This document shows, piece by piece, positions 1-8,298 of a stretch of DNA of 64,000 bases (position 1 is its first letter; each line of letters begins with the position of its first letter). The position numbers were made by a program, and so were the translations under genes. The notes below the pieces were generated by a model that was not told where the DNA came from, searched no databases, and saw nothing but the letters and a program-made list of their open reading frames with translations. The DNA lies in the NCBI RefSeq assembly GCF_030145185.1, contig NZ_JAQYWB010000019.1, positions 23,476 to 87,475 on the forward strand, given 5' to 3'. The stretch comes from Desulfoluna sp. (GTDB lineage Bacteria; Desulfobacterota; Desulfobacteria; Desulfobacterales; Desulfolunaceae).

Positions 1-294
1 AGTTAAAATGAATCAATGCGGAAAAAATAAGCCACCCCTTTCGGGGCTTCGCCTGTCGAAGTCGAAGATCAACCGCAGATCGCTTACCAGCAACTTTTTC
101 AAAGAAATCACCTTTCTAACGGTTTTTTTTATAAAGGTGTGGATGCTGAATTTACGGTCCGGTAACACCAGAGGGGAGGGGGGCAGATCGGGAAACCGAT
201 ATTTTTTGTCGAACTCAAGTTAAACAGCGTTTTCAAAGGCTATCCATATTCATGGCCAAAAACATTTATAAACACAGAGTAAGAGAGAAAATGC
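1..294. other. Intergenic region upstream of the dehydratase operon
   Basis: No convincing gene is seen. The short open frame that starts near base 8 has no family resemblance and lacks a ribosome-binding site. The stretch contains T-rich runs (121-132) and an AT-rich TATAAA near 266-271 that could be part of the operon promoter, but no well-spaced -35 box was recognised. Confidence 0.4.
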
Positions 295-1746
295 ATGATA
301 AATAATGGCACAATCTCAACCAACAAGATCACAGGCTTTGCGTCTTTGCCACTCAAGCCGGGACAGATCTTCTATAGAATCCCCTACCTGTTTCTTCAAA
401 AAGCAAAAGACCGTGTCCAGGATGCCTGGGGGTCTGTGGCACCGGTCATCGACATCCTTAAAAAAGAGACGCGAACCCACACCATCAACGAAGAAGACAC
501 CGCCACCTTTACATGTGAAGACGGCTCCAGAGTCGAGATCAGCACCACCGCTTCTGACCTCTGGATCAAAGCAGAAACAGCCGACCAGACCCCGGCCTCC
601 CCGTTTCAAAAAATTGACACCCTCATCCAGGGGCTGAAAAAACCGGCCTACAAATACATCAGCGAAAAAACCCGGGTATTGGCCTTTCCCCTGGTCTGCG
701 GCACCTGGGGCAACACCATCAAGGGCTTCATCGGCCTGGATGCCGGCTCCATCTCCATCAACATCGCCTTCGTTGACGAGGCAGGCGTGGTCCTTGATAC
801 CGAGTACACCCTGACAGAAGGGGACGTGATCAATAACATCAAAAAAGCCTTTTCCCGCATATCGGCAAAGCTGCCCGCCAACATCGACATCCTGGGCTCC
901 GGCGTCACCGGAAGCGGCCATGAGATCTCTGCGGCTCTGCTGGGCGCCGATGTCTACGAAACGGAGTTGGACGCCCACGCCGAGGCGACCCTCCACCTCC
1001 TCCCCGAGACCCAGGTCATCTTCGATATCGGTGGCCAGGACTCCAAGGTCATGTACATCGAAGATGGCGAGTTGGAGGATGCGTGCATGAACAAAAAATG
1101 CGGCGCAGGGACCGGCGCCTTCCTCGACGCCCAGGCAGACCGCCTCGGCATCCCCATTGAAAAATTCGGCGAGACGGGCCTGAAAGCCAAAAAACCTTAC
1201 ACCTTTTCCAGCATGTGCACGGTCTTCGTGGGACGCGACCTCATCGCCGAGCAAGCCAAGGGCAACACCAAAGAGAACATTATCGCCGGCCTTCACCGGT
1301 CCCTGGCCATGAACTTCTACTCCACCTTGGGCATCAACAAAAAACGCCTGAAAACCCCCATCGCCTTCCAGGGAGGCGTGGCCTCCAACAGCGGGGTCAA
1401 AAAAGCCATGGAGGATATCCTCGGTGAAGCACGGGGCGAAAAGGCCGAACTCTTTATCCCCATACACCACAAGGTCATGGGCGCCATCGGCATGGCCCTG
1501 TTTGCCCGTGACGAAGTGGAAGAAAGGGGCTCTTTCCGAGGCATTGAGGCCATCCAGGAGATCACCTCCACCTTCACCGAGTGCACCCGCGCGAGGGAAA
1601 TCGGCTGCAACCGGACCATGCTCTGCGACCTCGTACACCTGACCAGAGGCGACGAGGTGATCCAGACCCTTTACGCCTGCGAAGCATACGAGAACACTCC
1701 CGCGGCCTATGCAGATGAGATATTAACCACAAAGGTCGGAGGCTAG
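295..1746 (+). CDS. 2-hydroxyacyl-CoA dehydratase activase (BcrA/BadF/HgdC-type ATPase) with N-terminal extension
   Basis: This is an ATP-dependent activator of the acyl-CoA dehydratase/benzoyl-CoA reductase superfamily. Such proteins are Fe-S dimers that hydrolyse ATP to push one electron into the partner dehydratase. The actin-like ATPase fold is visible from residue about 147 (GLDAGS), through FDIGGQDSK near 244, to MNKKCGAGTG near 263, where the Cys ligates the bridging 4Fe-4S cluster in the family; a second Cys lies in SSMCTVF near 306. Typical activators are about 260 residues. This one has 483, with about 145 unassigned N-terminal residues and a C-terminal Cys-rich stretch (CTRAREIGCNRTMLC). 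It is five bases upstream of the first dehydratase subunit, so the three genes form an operon. The substrate is not readable from sequence. Confidence 0.9.
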   Translation: MINNGTISTNKITGFASLPLKPGQIFYRIPYLFLQKAKDRVQDAWGSVAPVIDILKKETRTHTINEEDTATFTCEDGSRVEISTTASDLWIKAETADQTPASPFQKIDTLIQGLKKPAYKYISEKTRVLAFPLVCGTWGNTIKGFIGLDAGSISINIAFVDEAGVVLDTEYTLTEGDVINNIKKAFSRISAKLPANIDILGSGVTGSGHEISAALLGADVYETELDAHAEATLHLLPETQVIFDIGGQDSKVMYIEDGELEDACMNKKCGAGTGAFLDAQADRLGIPIEKFGETGLKAKKPYTFSSMCTVFVGRDLIAEQAKGNTKENIIAGLHRSLAMNFYSTLGINKKRLKTPIAFQGGVASNSGVKKAMEDILGEARGEKAELFIPIHHKVMGAIGMALFARDEVEERGSFRGIEAIQEITSTFTECTRAREIGCNRTMLCDLVHLTRGDEVIQTLYACEAYENTPAAYADEILTTKVGG

Positions 1747-1751
1747 CCCAC

Positions 1752-2798
1752 TTGAAAAAAATCGGATGGTTTTGCACGTACACCCCCGTAGAAATACTCC
1801 ACGCGGCAGGAGCCCTTCCCGTGGGCCTCAAATCAGACTCCGGCGCCGAGCATGAGGACGTGGTCCTGGGAGACTCCATGTGCTCCTATGTCCGATCCTG
1901 CATGGGAGGCGCCCTCACCGGATCCTACGACGCCCTCTCTGGCGTGGTCATCGCCCACTCTTGCGAGTGCATGAGACGTTTAGCCGACGGCTGGCTCTAT
2001 CGCCAAGATGAGATCAAGCCTAAAATGCTCCACCTCTTAGACGTGCCGAAGATCGTCACCCAATCCAGCATCGCCTTCTTTGCCGGCGGCCTGAGACGAA
2101 TGAAAGAGGACATAGAGGCCCATGTCGGACCCATCTCTGAAGAGGCCTTAAGGGCCTCCATGGCCACATGCAACAAAACCCGAGCCCTTTGCAGAGCCAT
2201 CGACGCCCTCCGTAAAAAGGAGGCCCCGGCCGTCACCGGGCGGGAGGTGGAGAAACTGATTGCGGCATCCTGGGAGATGCCAAGGGAGACCTTCAACGCC
2301 CGGTTAGAGACCTTCATCGCCGACAAAGAGGGCCAAACCGGAGACAAGAACGCCCCGCGCATCATGATCATCGGCGGTCCAGGCAACGGCTCTCTCATAA
2401 AAACCATCGAGGCTGCAGGGGCTCTTTCTGTGGTAGAACACATGTGCACCGGCCTGCGCGCCTATACCGGCGAGGCCGCCTTCAACGAAGACCCCTTCCT
2501 TGAGCTGGCCGACCTCTACCTCACCCAGACCCCCTGCCCCCGCATGCTCGGTAAGGCGGCCCAGGATGCCATCAGCGAAATCGAATCTCTGATCAAAGAG
2601 TACCGGGTGGATGGCGTCCTTTACTACTCCATGCAGTTCTGCTCCAACATGCAGATGCAGTGGGCACGCCTTAAAAATGATAGCCCCATTGATGTACCCA
2701 TGAAGGTCCTGGACGGAGACATCAGCACCGAGATCAACGAGTGTGAAATTCAGTCATTTATCAAGCGACTCAAAAAAAGAAGAAAGAGAAACAGATGA
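1752..2798 (+). CDS. 2-hydroxyacyl-CoA dehydratase family subunit (smaller)
   Basis: A 348-residue member of the HgdB/FldB/BcrC-type family, whose two subunits carry a 4Fe-4S cluster and dehydrate (R)-2-hydroxyacyl-CoA or reduce an aromatic CoA ester. Family hallmarks are an N-terminal block (VEILHAAGALPVGL) and scattered Cys positions that could bind the cluster (HSCECMRR, TPCPRML, QFCSNMQMQW). The start is a TTG at 1752, five bases after the activase stop; the reading frame fits the family start and no ATG lies nearby. Its stop overlaps the next start by four bases (ATGA), which indicates translational coupling. Whether the native substrate is a hydroxyacyl-CoA or an aryl-CoA cannot be decided here. 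Confidence 0.87.
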   Translation: MKKIGWFCTYTPVEILHAAGALPVGLKSDSGAEHEDVVLGDSMCSYVRSCMGGALTGSYDALSGVVIAHSCECMRRLADGWLYRQDEIKPKMLHLLDVPKIVTQSSIAFFAGGLRRMKEDIEAHVGPISEEALRASMATCNKTRALCRAIDALRKKEAPAVTGREVEKLIAASWEMPRETFNARLETFIADKEGQTGDKNAPRIMIIGGPGNGSLIKTIEAAGALSVVEHMCTGLRAYTGEAAFNEDPFLELADLYLTQTPCPRMLGKAAQDAISEIESLIKEYRVDGVLYYSMQFCSNMQMQWARLKNDSPIDVPMKVLDGDISTEINECEIQSFIKRLKKRRKRNR

Positions 2799-4147
2799 AC
2801 CGAGCGGACATGATAAAAGAGAACACGGAGCAACGAAAGGTCCAGGTAAAAAACCTGCTTCGCGTCAACGGCCTTGAGGGGATCGAACCGGGGGATGCGG
2901 TCAAGATGGCCTTTCCCAAAGCGTTTGACACGCTCTCCCCTTCAGCCAAAAGGGGTTACCTCAACACCGAGCAGTTTTTTAACGCCTATAATCTCGATAC
3001 CAACGGAGAATTCGTCTACCAGCCCATGGCCTGGCGAAGCCTCTTTGTCCCCACTGAAATCATGTACGCCATGGGCCTGCTCCCCTTCACCTCGGAGATG
3101 GTTGCCTCCCAGCTTGCCATGACCGGGGCAGCCAGAGGACGCATCGAGACCGCCGAGGCCAACGACTTTTCCATCGACCTCTGCTCCTTTATGAAGACCG
3201 TGGCAGGCGGCGTGATTGAAGACATCCTCCCCACCCCGGATGTCCTGATCACCTCCACCCACCTCTGCGACCCTTCGGCCAAATACGCCGAGCTGGCCTC
3301 CCACACCTACAAACGCCCGGAGTTTGTCTTAGACATCCCCTACGGCCTCTACGATCTGGCAAGCAGCCGTGATGAAAAAGACATCAAACGGGTGGAAGAG
3401 GGCGTGGCCTACGTTCACGAACAGCTCCTTGAGATGATCGCCTTTATCACCGAGCACACCGGCCTCACCCTGGAAGAAGAGACACTCCGCCAGGTCATCC
3501 GATGGACCAACGAAGCCCGCACCTGGCTCAATGAAGGCAACGACGTGATCCTTCAGCAGTTCGCCTCGGCCAAAAAAGGGGTGCGCGAGCTCGACTACGC
3601 CGCCAACCTCATGCAAACCTGGGGCACCGAACGCATCGTGGATGTCTACAAATCCCGCTGCAAAGCATACAAGGCAAATCCTGCGCCCGACGAAAGCGAA
3701 ACCCGTCCGCGCATCGCCTGGTTCCACCTGCGCCCCTACTTCAAGTCCCCCCTGATGCCCTACCTGGATGAGCGCATCGACATCTCCGCGTCTCAGGTTA
3801 ACTTTGCCTTCTGGGAGCCTCTGGATCCATCCGATCCCATCCGCTCCATTGCCAGGCGAACCGTCCTCCACCCGGCCTTCTCATCGGTCACGGCGCGCAC
3901 CGAAATCGCCATCAAAGAGCTCCCGGACGACACCGAGGGGATCATTGCCTACTACCCGAAGTCCTGTCGCCACTTCCACGGCGGATCCATCATGGAAAAC
4001 GAAATGTTCAAGAAAGCGGGCATCCCCATCCTCACCATCGACGGGGACTGCATCGACGACCGCGGGGACGATTTCCCCATCGTCAAAACCCGTGTGGACC
4101 GCTTTTTAAAATCCATCAAAAAACACCCGCGCAGCAAAAAGAAATAA
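2795..4147 (+). CDS. 2-hydroxyacyl-CoA dehydratase family subunit (larger)
   Basis: A 450-residue second subunit of the same superfamily, overlapping the previous gene by four bases. The family block is seen in LFVPTEIMYAMGLLPF (residues about 84-99), and a Cys with the expected setting lies in STHLCDPSAKY near 154; later segments (YYPKSCRHFHG) offer another thiol. Together with the activase and the smaller subunit it makes a complete three-gene set, as in glutamate, lactate or phenyllactate fermentation loci and in benzoyl-CoA reductase relatives. No CoA-transferase or ligase gene is adjacent, so the pathway stays open. A GC-rich hairpin with a T tract follows directly. Confidence 0.87.
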   Translation: MNRADMIKENTEQRKVQVKNLLRVNGLEGIEPGDAVKMAFPKAFDTLSPSAKRGYLNTEQFFNAYNLDTNGEFVYQPMAWRSLFVPTEIMYAMGLLPFTSEMVASQLAMTGAARGRIETAEANDFSIDLCSFMKTVAGGVIEDILPTPDVLITSTHLCDPSAKYAELASHTYKRPEFVLDIPYGLYDLASSRDEKDIKRVEEGVAYVHEQLLEMIAFITEHTGLTLEEETLRQVIRWTNEARTWLNEGNDVILQQFASAKKGVRELDYAANLMQTWGTERIVDVYKSRCKAYKANPAPDESETRPRIAWFHLRPYFKSPLMPYLDERIDISASQVNFAFWEPLDPSDPIRSIARRTVLHPAFSSVTARTEIAIKELPDDTEGIIAYYPKSCRHFHGGSIMENEMFKKAGIPILTIDGDCIDDRGDDFPIVKTRVDRFLKSIKKHPRSKKK

Positions 4148-4153
4148 AACACC

Positions 4154-4193
4154 GGCCTCCGGCGGCACACCTTGCCGCCGGAGGCCGCTTTTC
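4154..4193 (+). terminator. Rho-independent terminator of the dehydratase operon
   Basis: A perfect 14-bp stem (4154-4167 with 4173-4186), a five-base loop and a downstream CTTTT tract lie six bases after the larger subunit's stop codon. The arms contain CCTCCGGCGGC, the same core that marks the ends of the family-2 dispersed repeats, so the hairpin may derive from that family. Confidence 0.85.
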
Positions 4194-4341
4194 ATAAGCT
4201 GAATCGTGACGCCTCAGCCCGCCCCCGTGGCAAGACTTCGCTGGAAAACCCCTGACTTGACATTTCCCAAATCTGCCCCATCTTGTTAAGGAACCGCATC
4301 ACTGCGGGCCACCCCTCACGATTTGAATGGAGAAATGCCCC

Positions 4342-4737
4342 ATGGTTTTACGTCTTTTCCTTTTGTTCACCCTGATCCCGGTTATCGAGCTTTGGCTCCT
4401 CATCAAGATCGGGTCAATCATGGGGCCCTTTGCCGCCATTGCTTTAGTCATCGGCACCGGCATTGCCGGGGCTTCCCTTGCCAAAATCCAGGGACTTCAA
4501 ACCATCATGAAGATCAGGGCATGCATGGATCAGGGCATCACGCCCACCGAAGAGCTCATTGACGGCTTCATGATCCTCATCGCGGGTATCGTCCTCATCA
4601 CTCCAGGCCTCCTCACCGACTGTACAGGCATCCTTCTGCTGATCCCCACCTCCCGGAATCGCATCAAGGCATGGGCCAAAGAGATGTTTAACCGACGCAT
4701 CGCAAACAGCACCATCCGCATCCACCGTAATTTTTAA
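4342..4737 (+). CDS. fxsA: FxsA family membrane protein
   Basis: A small integral membrane protein of the FxsA family. In E. coli, overproduction of FxsA relieves F-exclusion of phage T7; the normal role is unclear. About 131 residues with three hydrophobic segments: residues about 3-20, 25-45 (GPFAAIALVIGTGIAG) and 75-100 (ILIAGIVLITPGLLTD). The LITPGLLTD block followed by LLLLIP is the family signature. I chose the ATG at 4342 rather than the one at 4327 because GGAG lies nine bases before it and the resulting N-terminus aligns with E. coli FxsA. It stands alone between the dehydratase terminator and the lipoprotein gene 60 bases downstream. Confidence 0.85.
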   Translation: MVLRLFLLFTLIPVIELWLLIKIGSIMGPFAAIALVIGTGIAGASLAKIQGLQTIMKIRACMDQGITPTEELIDGFMILIAGIVLITPGLLTDCTGILLLIPTSRNRIKAWAKEMFNRRIANSTIRIHRNF

Positions 4738-4797
4738 TCCCCTGACCCCCCATGGCGCTCCCCATTTTAATGGGGAGCCCAACCCCAAAGGTGCCCT

Positions 4798-5733
4798 GTG
4801 ATAAATCGTCCCCTTTACGCCCTGGGCCTTCTCATCGTGACCCTTCTTCTGACAACCGGATGCAACAGCTTCGGAAAAAAAACCATGGAACAACCCCGCT
4901 ACACCATCCTCCATCCCGACGGTACCCAGGTAAGCCAGGCTGATCTTCTGGACGAGGCCGCACAGGCAGACGTGCTGCTGGTGGGGGAGACCCACGACAA
5001 CCCCTCCGCCCACCATCTGGAGTATGCCCTTTTCAAAGGAATCCTTGAAAGGCGGGCAAAGTCGGGAGAGACCCCTGGGGTGGCTCTCTCCCTTGAGATG
5101 CTGGCCCGGGATCTCCAGCCCGTCACCGACGAATACCTCTCCGGCCTCATCACCGAGATGCACTTCATGGCGGCCTCCCGCCCCTGGGGAAACTACGGCC
5201 CCTCATACCGAAAAACGCTCAACCTGGCCAAAGAGAAGGGTGCCCCCGTCATCGCTGCCAATGCCCCAAGGCGCTATGTCAACCTTGTCTCACGTAAAGG
5301 AAAAGCGGCCCTCGAACAGCTCAGCCCCGAAGCCCGGAGCTGGATCGCCCCCCTTCCCTACCAGGGGGCCTCACCCGCCTATCTCGCCAAGCTGAAAGCC
5401 CTTGAAGAACGCTTCGAGACAAAGGGGATAAAGGAGACAAAGGGGATAAAAAAACCAACCCAACACAGTCTCCCCGATGCCCAGGCCCTCTGGGATGCCA
5501 CCATGGCCTGGTCCATTTCCGAAGCCCGAAAACAGGACCCGAAAAACCTCGTGATGCATATCTCCGGCACCTTCCACTCAGAAGGGGGGCTGGGTATTCC
5601 CGAACACCTGTCCCTCTACGATCCCCTGGCAAGGGTTCTCATCATCACCATCAAGCCGCGCCAAAAGAACAACCCTCTGCCCTCCTTCCGGTCCGACGCC
5701 CCAATCCGGGAGTATCTCATTTTTACAGAGTAA
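4798..5733 (+). CDS. ChaN family lipoprotein
   Basis: A 311-residue protein with a lipoprotein signal (hydrophobic residues 6-18, lipobox LLTTGC, Cys at about 20), starting at GTG 4798. The mature part opens with VLLVGETHDNPSAHH, the hallmark of the ChaN/haem-binding uptake family in the wider Tiki/TraB/EreA-like fold, where His and Glu residues bind haem or metal. A second conserved patch is HISGTFHSEGGLGIPEHL near residue 260. Residues around 212-222 hold a short internal duplication (TKGIKE/TKGIKK) from a 15-base tandem repeat at 5420-5450. No TonB receptor or other iron-uptake gene is adjacent, so a haem role is family inference only. Confidence 0.83.
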   Translation: MINRPLYALGLLIVTLLLTTGCNSFGKKTMEQPRYTILHPDGTQVSQADLLDEAAQADVLLVGETHDNPSAHHLEYALFKGILERRAKSGETPGVALSLEMLARDLQPVTDEYLSGLITEMHFMAASRPWGNYGPSYRKTLNLAKEKGAPVIAANAPRRYVNLVSRKGKAALEQLSPEARSWIAPLPYQGASPAYLAKLKALEERFETKGIKETKGIKKPTQHSLPDAQALWDATMAWSISEARKQDPKNLVMHISGTFHSEGGLGIPEHLSLYDPLARVLIITIKPRQKNNPLPSFRSDAPIREYLIFTE

Positions 5734-5774
5734 ATAAAGCCGAGGATGACGCAAAATCAAACGCTATGAACGCT

Positions 5775-5815
5775 AAAAAGCCCGTCTCCAAAATATGTCT
5801 GGAGACGGGCTTTTT
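5775..5815. terminator. Bidirectional terminator between the ChaN-like and HxlR genes
   Basis: A 16-bp perfect inverted repeat (5775-5790 and 5800-5815) has A5 on its left and T5 on its right, so it can terminate transcription from both the upstream plus-strand lipoprotein gene and the convergent minus-strand regulator. Confidence 0.9.
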
Positions 5816-5923
5816 GGGGTTGGCTGAAAGGGATGTTTGTCCCACCCTTCAGCTCATGAAAAGCAGCCTTCTATGGTTAAAGTTCGAGGCAAAAACGTGC
5901 CTCGGCGGCAAGGTGCGCCAGAA

Positions 5924-6286
5924 TCACCGGGAGCTGGAATTTCGGCCCGCCAGGTATTCAATGGCCCAGGTGCTGATGTCTTGCAAGACAGGGCTTAGTT
6001 TCCGGCCAATGTCCGTTAACGAATATTCAACAACAGGGGGAACTTCCGGGTAGATTTTTCTGCTGACGATTCCATGCTTTTCAAGGGCTCTCAGTTGTTG
6101 AGTCAGCATTTTCTGGGTTGCCGACGGCATGATGCGTCTCAACTCGCCGAACCTTTTTGTGCCTTCTGTTGAGAGGGTCCAGACGATAAGCGGAATCCAC
6201 TTTCCTGAGAGAATTTCAAAGGCGACCTCCACTTCATTAACATACGAACTGCAACTGACTTTATGGGTCCTGTCTTCCGGCATCAC
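5924..6286 (-). CDS. HxlR family winged-helix transcriptional regulator
   Basis: A 120-residue regulator with the full HxlR profile: ILSGKWIPLIVWTL (residues about 26-39), then FGELRRIMPSATQKMLTQQL and the wing EVPPVVEYSLTDIGRKL. HxlR proteins are dimeric regulators that often respond to aldehydes, quinones or thiol stress through an N-terminal Cys; here Cys 12 (SCSSY) is a candidate. The gene is divergent from an iron-dependent alcohol dehydrogenase across a 426-base gap holding two perfect palindromes, so regulation of that dehydrogenase and of itself is the simplest model. Confidence 0.92.
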   Translation of the reverse strand: MMPEDRTHKVSCSSYVNEVEVAFEILSGKWIPLIVWTLSTEGTKRFGELRRIMPSATQKMLTQQLRALEKHGIVSRKIYPEVPPVVEYSLTDIGRKLSPVLQDISTWAIEYLAGRNSSSR

Positions 6287-6442
6287 GCACCTCCAGCCTT
6301 CTATTTCTGCTCTAAGAGCTATCTTATCCTATTTTTTTCCGAATCGAGCACCCGGTCGCAAGGCCCGAAAGGCTTCTTCCTGGAAACCCTCCATCGCATG
6401 CATTTCCTGCCATAACACAGAATTGCACCCAGCCGAAAGATA

Positions 6443-6458
6443 GTTCCCTTTTGGGAAC
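6443..6458. promoter_or_regulatory. Operator-like palindrome, HxlR/alcohol dehydrogenase intergenic region
   Basis: GTTCCC-TTTT-GGGAAC is a perfect 16-base palindrome between the divergent HxlR and alcohol dehydrogenase genes. Its size and location fit a dimeric winged-helix regulator site. That HxlR binds it is inference. Confidence 0.5.
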
Positions 6459-6555
6459 CACGCCACCAAAAGCATACTGAAACACGAAAAAGTGCCTACT
6501 TTACAGGGAATTTTAAAAAAGGTTTATTGCCCCACGTCGGACAAAAAACGTCTCC

Positions 6556-6575
6556 TGCGGAAAGTAAATTCCGCA
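6556..6575. promoter_or_regulatory. Second inverted repeat in the dehydrogenase leader
   Basis: TGCGGAA-N6-TTCCGCA is a perfect 7-bp inverted repeat about 140 bases before the alcohol dehydrogenase start. It could be a second operator or an mRNA hairpin in the leader. No -10/-35 pair of good quality was placed in this region. Confidence 0.4.
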
Positions 6576-6712
6576 AGGGGCGAAACAGCTGGCCCGGCAT
6601 TATACAGGCAGAAGCAAACCAACAAAGAATTGACGATCCCAGGAAAAGCCATATCGGAACAATACGGCTTTGTTCTTACAAAAGCACGTCACGAAAAAAG
6701 GCAGGAAAAACC

Positions 6713-7864
6713 ATGACAAAATTTATCGTCCCCAAAGAAATCTACCACGGGTTAGGAACTCTTGAGAACCTCAAAGAACTCAAAGGCGGAAAAGCGGTGA
6801 TTGTGATCGGCGGCCATTCCGTTCAGAAAAACGGGACCTTGGAAAAAGCTCAGAACTTCTTGTCTGAAGCGAATATTAAATCCGCTGTTTTTGGGGGTGT
6901 CGAGGCCGATCCGTCCATTGAAACCGTTATGAAAGGTGCGGAGTTCTTCACGCAGGAGCAGCCCGACATCATTGTCGGATTGGGCGGATGTTCAGCCATC
7001 GATGCGGCCAAGGCCATGTGGGTTTTTTATGAGCACCCGGAGTCAACCCTTGAAGAACTGGCCGCTCCCTTCGCGGTGAAGCCACTGCGCAAGAAGGCTT
7101 ATTTCGTGGCCATTCCCTCAACGAGCGGCACGGGCACCGAAATCACCGGTCTTTCTGTCATTACCGACAGAGCAAAAGGGACAAAGTACCCCATCGTTTC
7201 CCACGAATTAACCCCTGACGTGGCGATTATTGACGGTGAGCTTTGTGCCAGCATGCCCAGGCACATTACGGCCAATACCGGTCTCGATGCCTTGAGCCAT
7301 GGTGTGGAGGCTTATGTCTCGAACATTGCGGACCGTTATAATGATGCCCTGGCCAAGGGGTCGATTGATCTGGTGTTCAAGCATCTTCCCACTGCCGTTG
7401 AAGAGCCCAACCACTTAGAGACTCGCCAGGCCATGCACGACGCCTCTTGCATGGCAGGCATGGCATTTACCAACGTGTGGTTGGGTATTGTTCACTCTAT
7501 GTCGCATCAGATCGGAGGCACCTTCGGCGTCCCCCACGGTTGCGGCAATGCCATCCTCATGCCCAACGTCATTCGTTTTAACGCCAAGGTAACCGACAAG
7601 TATAAGGACCTGGCAGCCTTGTCGGGTAAATCAACCGCTGAAGAGTTTGCCCAGGCCGTCTCAGACCTGCGTGCCTCGACAGGGGTTGCCGGCTCACTGA
7701 AAGAGTATGGCATCGATAAAAAAGAGTGGGAAGCCGCGTTGGATACTCTCACCGAAAATGCCATGAAGGATCCCTGCACCCTTTTCAATCCAAGAAAACC
7801 TGAGTTTGAAGAGATTAAAGCGATCTTCCAGGCCTGTTACGACGGAACAGCCATTGATTTCTAA
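6713..7864 (+). CDS. Iron-containing alcohol dehydrogenase
   Basis: A group III (Fe-ADH) NAD(P)-dependent dehydrogenase of 383 residues. The nucleotide-binding loop is GLGGCSAIDAAKAM (about 91-104), and the iron ligands are visible as Asp about 192, His about 196, His about 260 and His about 275 in the blocks TGLDALSHGVEAY and GIVHSMSHQIGGTFGVPHG. The frame stays open 62 codons further upstream, but I chose the ATG at 6713: AGG precedes it at normal spacing, the family begins here, and the upstream extension is low in recognisable structure. Fe-ADHs reduce aldehydes or oxidise alcohols; the substrate is not determinable. The divergent HxlR gene is the probable regulator. Confidence 0.92.
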   Translation: MTKFIVPKEIYHGLGTLENLKELKGGKAVIVIGGHSVQKNGTLEKAQNFLSEANIKSAVFGGVEADPSIETVMKGAEFFTQEQPDIIVGLGGCSAIDAAKAMWVFYEHPESTLEELAAPFAVKPLRKKAYFVAIPSTSGTGTEITGLSVITDRAKGTKYPIVSHELTPDVAIIDGELCASMPRHITANTGLDALSHGVEAYVSNIADRYNDALAKGSIDLVFKHLPTAVEEPNHLETRQAMHDASCMAGMAFTNVWLGIVHSMSHQIGGTFGVPHGCGNAILMPNVIRFNAKVTDKYKDLAALSGKSTAEEFAQAVSDLRASTGVAGSLKEYGIDKKEWEAALDTLTENAMKDPCTLFNPRKPEFEEIKAIFQACYDGTAIDF

Positions 7865-8298
7865 ATCTCAAACCGATTTCGCATAATTTCAGCTCAACAG
7901 GCACTCAAAAAAAGGGGCTCCCTGAAAGGGAGCCCCAGACTCCATCCGACTCGAGAAAATCACCATTTCCCGGCAACGCCAAAGACAAAACCAATCGAGC
8001 TGAGACGGCCGCCAGCCTTTGAGATTGCCTGCATGTTTCCCCTGATTTATAGTTTTGGTATAAACAACATAAATTCAACTTGACATTTGGTGTGGTGGGT
8101 ATACCTTTGGCCTACCTTTGGATGATTTCCAAGGGCCATCCACCCCGGTTGAAGCGCCTTGAATACGACCCTCCGGGCTCGATGCATTCACCCTCCTCAG
8201 CACTCAGGCCGTGGAGACCGACTCCTGGTGACCCCGGGCAGGGGCGCCCGTTGAAATGATTTCGCCTTTTCGGCGCCACAACAGTGGAGATCCATCCG
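7865..8298. other. Intergenic region upstream of pncB
   Basis: No gene seen. It holds a hairpin (GGGGCTCCCT/AGGGAGCCCC, 7914-7936) whose T-rich flank lies on the minus-strand side, an inverted repeat TTTATA-N7-TATAAA at 8046-8064, a TTGACA box at 8080-8085 and the palindrome GGTATACC at 8098-8105, described separately. Confidence 0.5.
8046..8105 (+). promoter_or_regulatory. Candidate promoter/operator of the NAD-salvage cluster
   Basis: TTGACA at 8080-8085 is a consensus -35 box; the matching -10 is weak and overlaps the perfect palindrome GGTATACC (8098-8105). A second inverted repeat, TTTATA-N7-TATAAA, lies just upstream. A promoter overlapped by palindromes is what an NrtR-type repressor of NAD genes would use. 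A binding match is not demonstrated. Confidence 0.4.

Noticed and set aside
8..223. 71-codon open frame at the left edge
   Set aside because: No ribosome-binding site or family resemblance; it is in AT-rich sequence before the dehydratase operon.
316..1638. Long antisense open frame opposite the activase gene
   Set aside because: It mirrors a gene with strong third-position GC and has no family features; the plus-strand protein matches a known family.
7914..7936. Hairpin after the alcohol dehydrogenase gene considered as its terminator
   Set aside because: The T-rich flank lies on the minus-strand side, so it does not support plus-strand termination; no minus-strand gene needs it.
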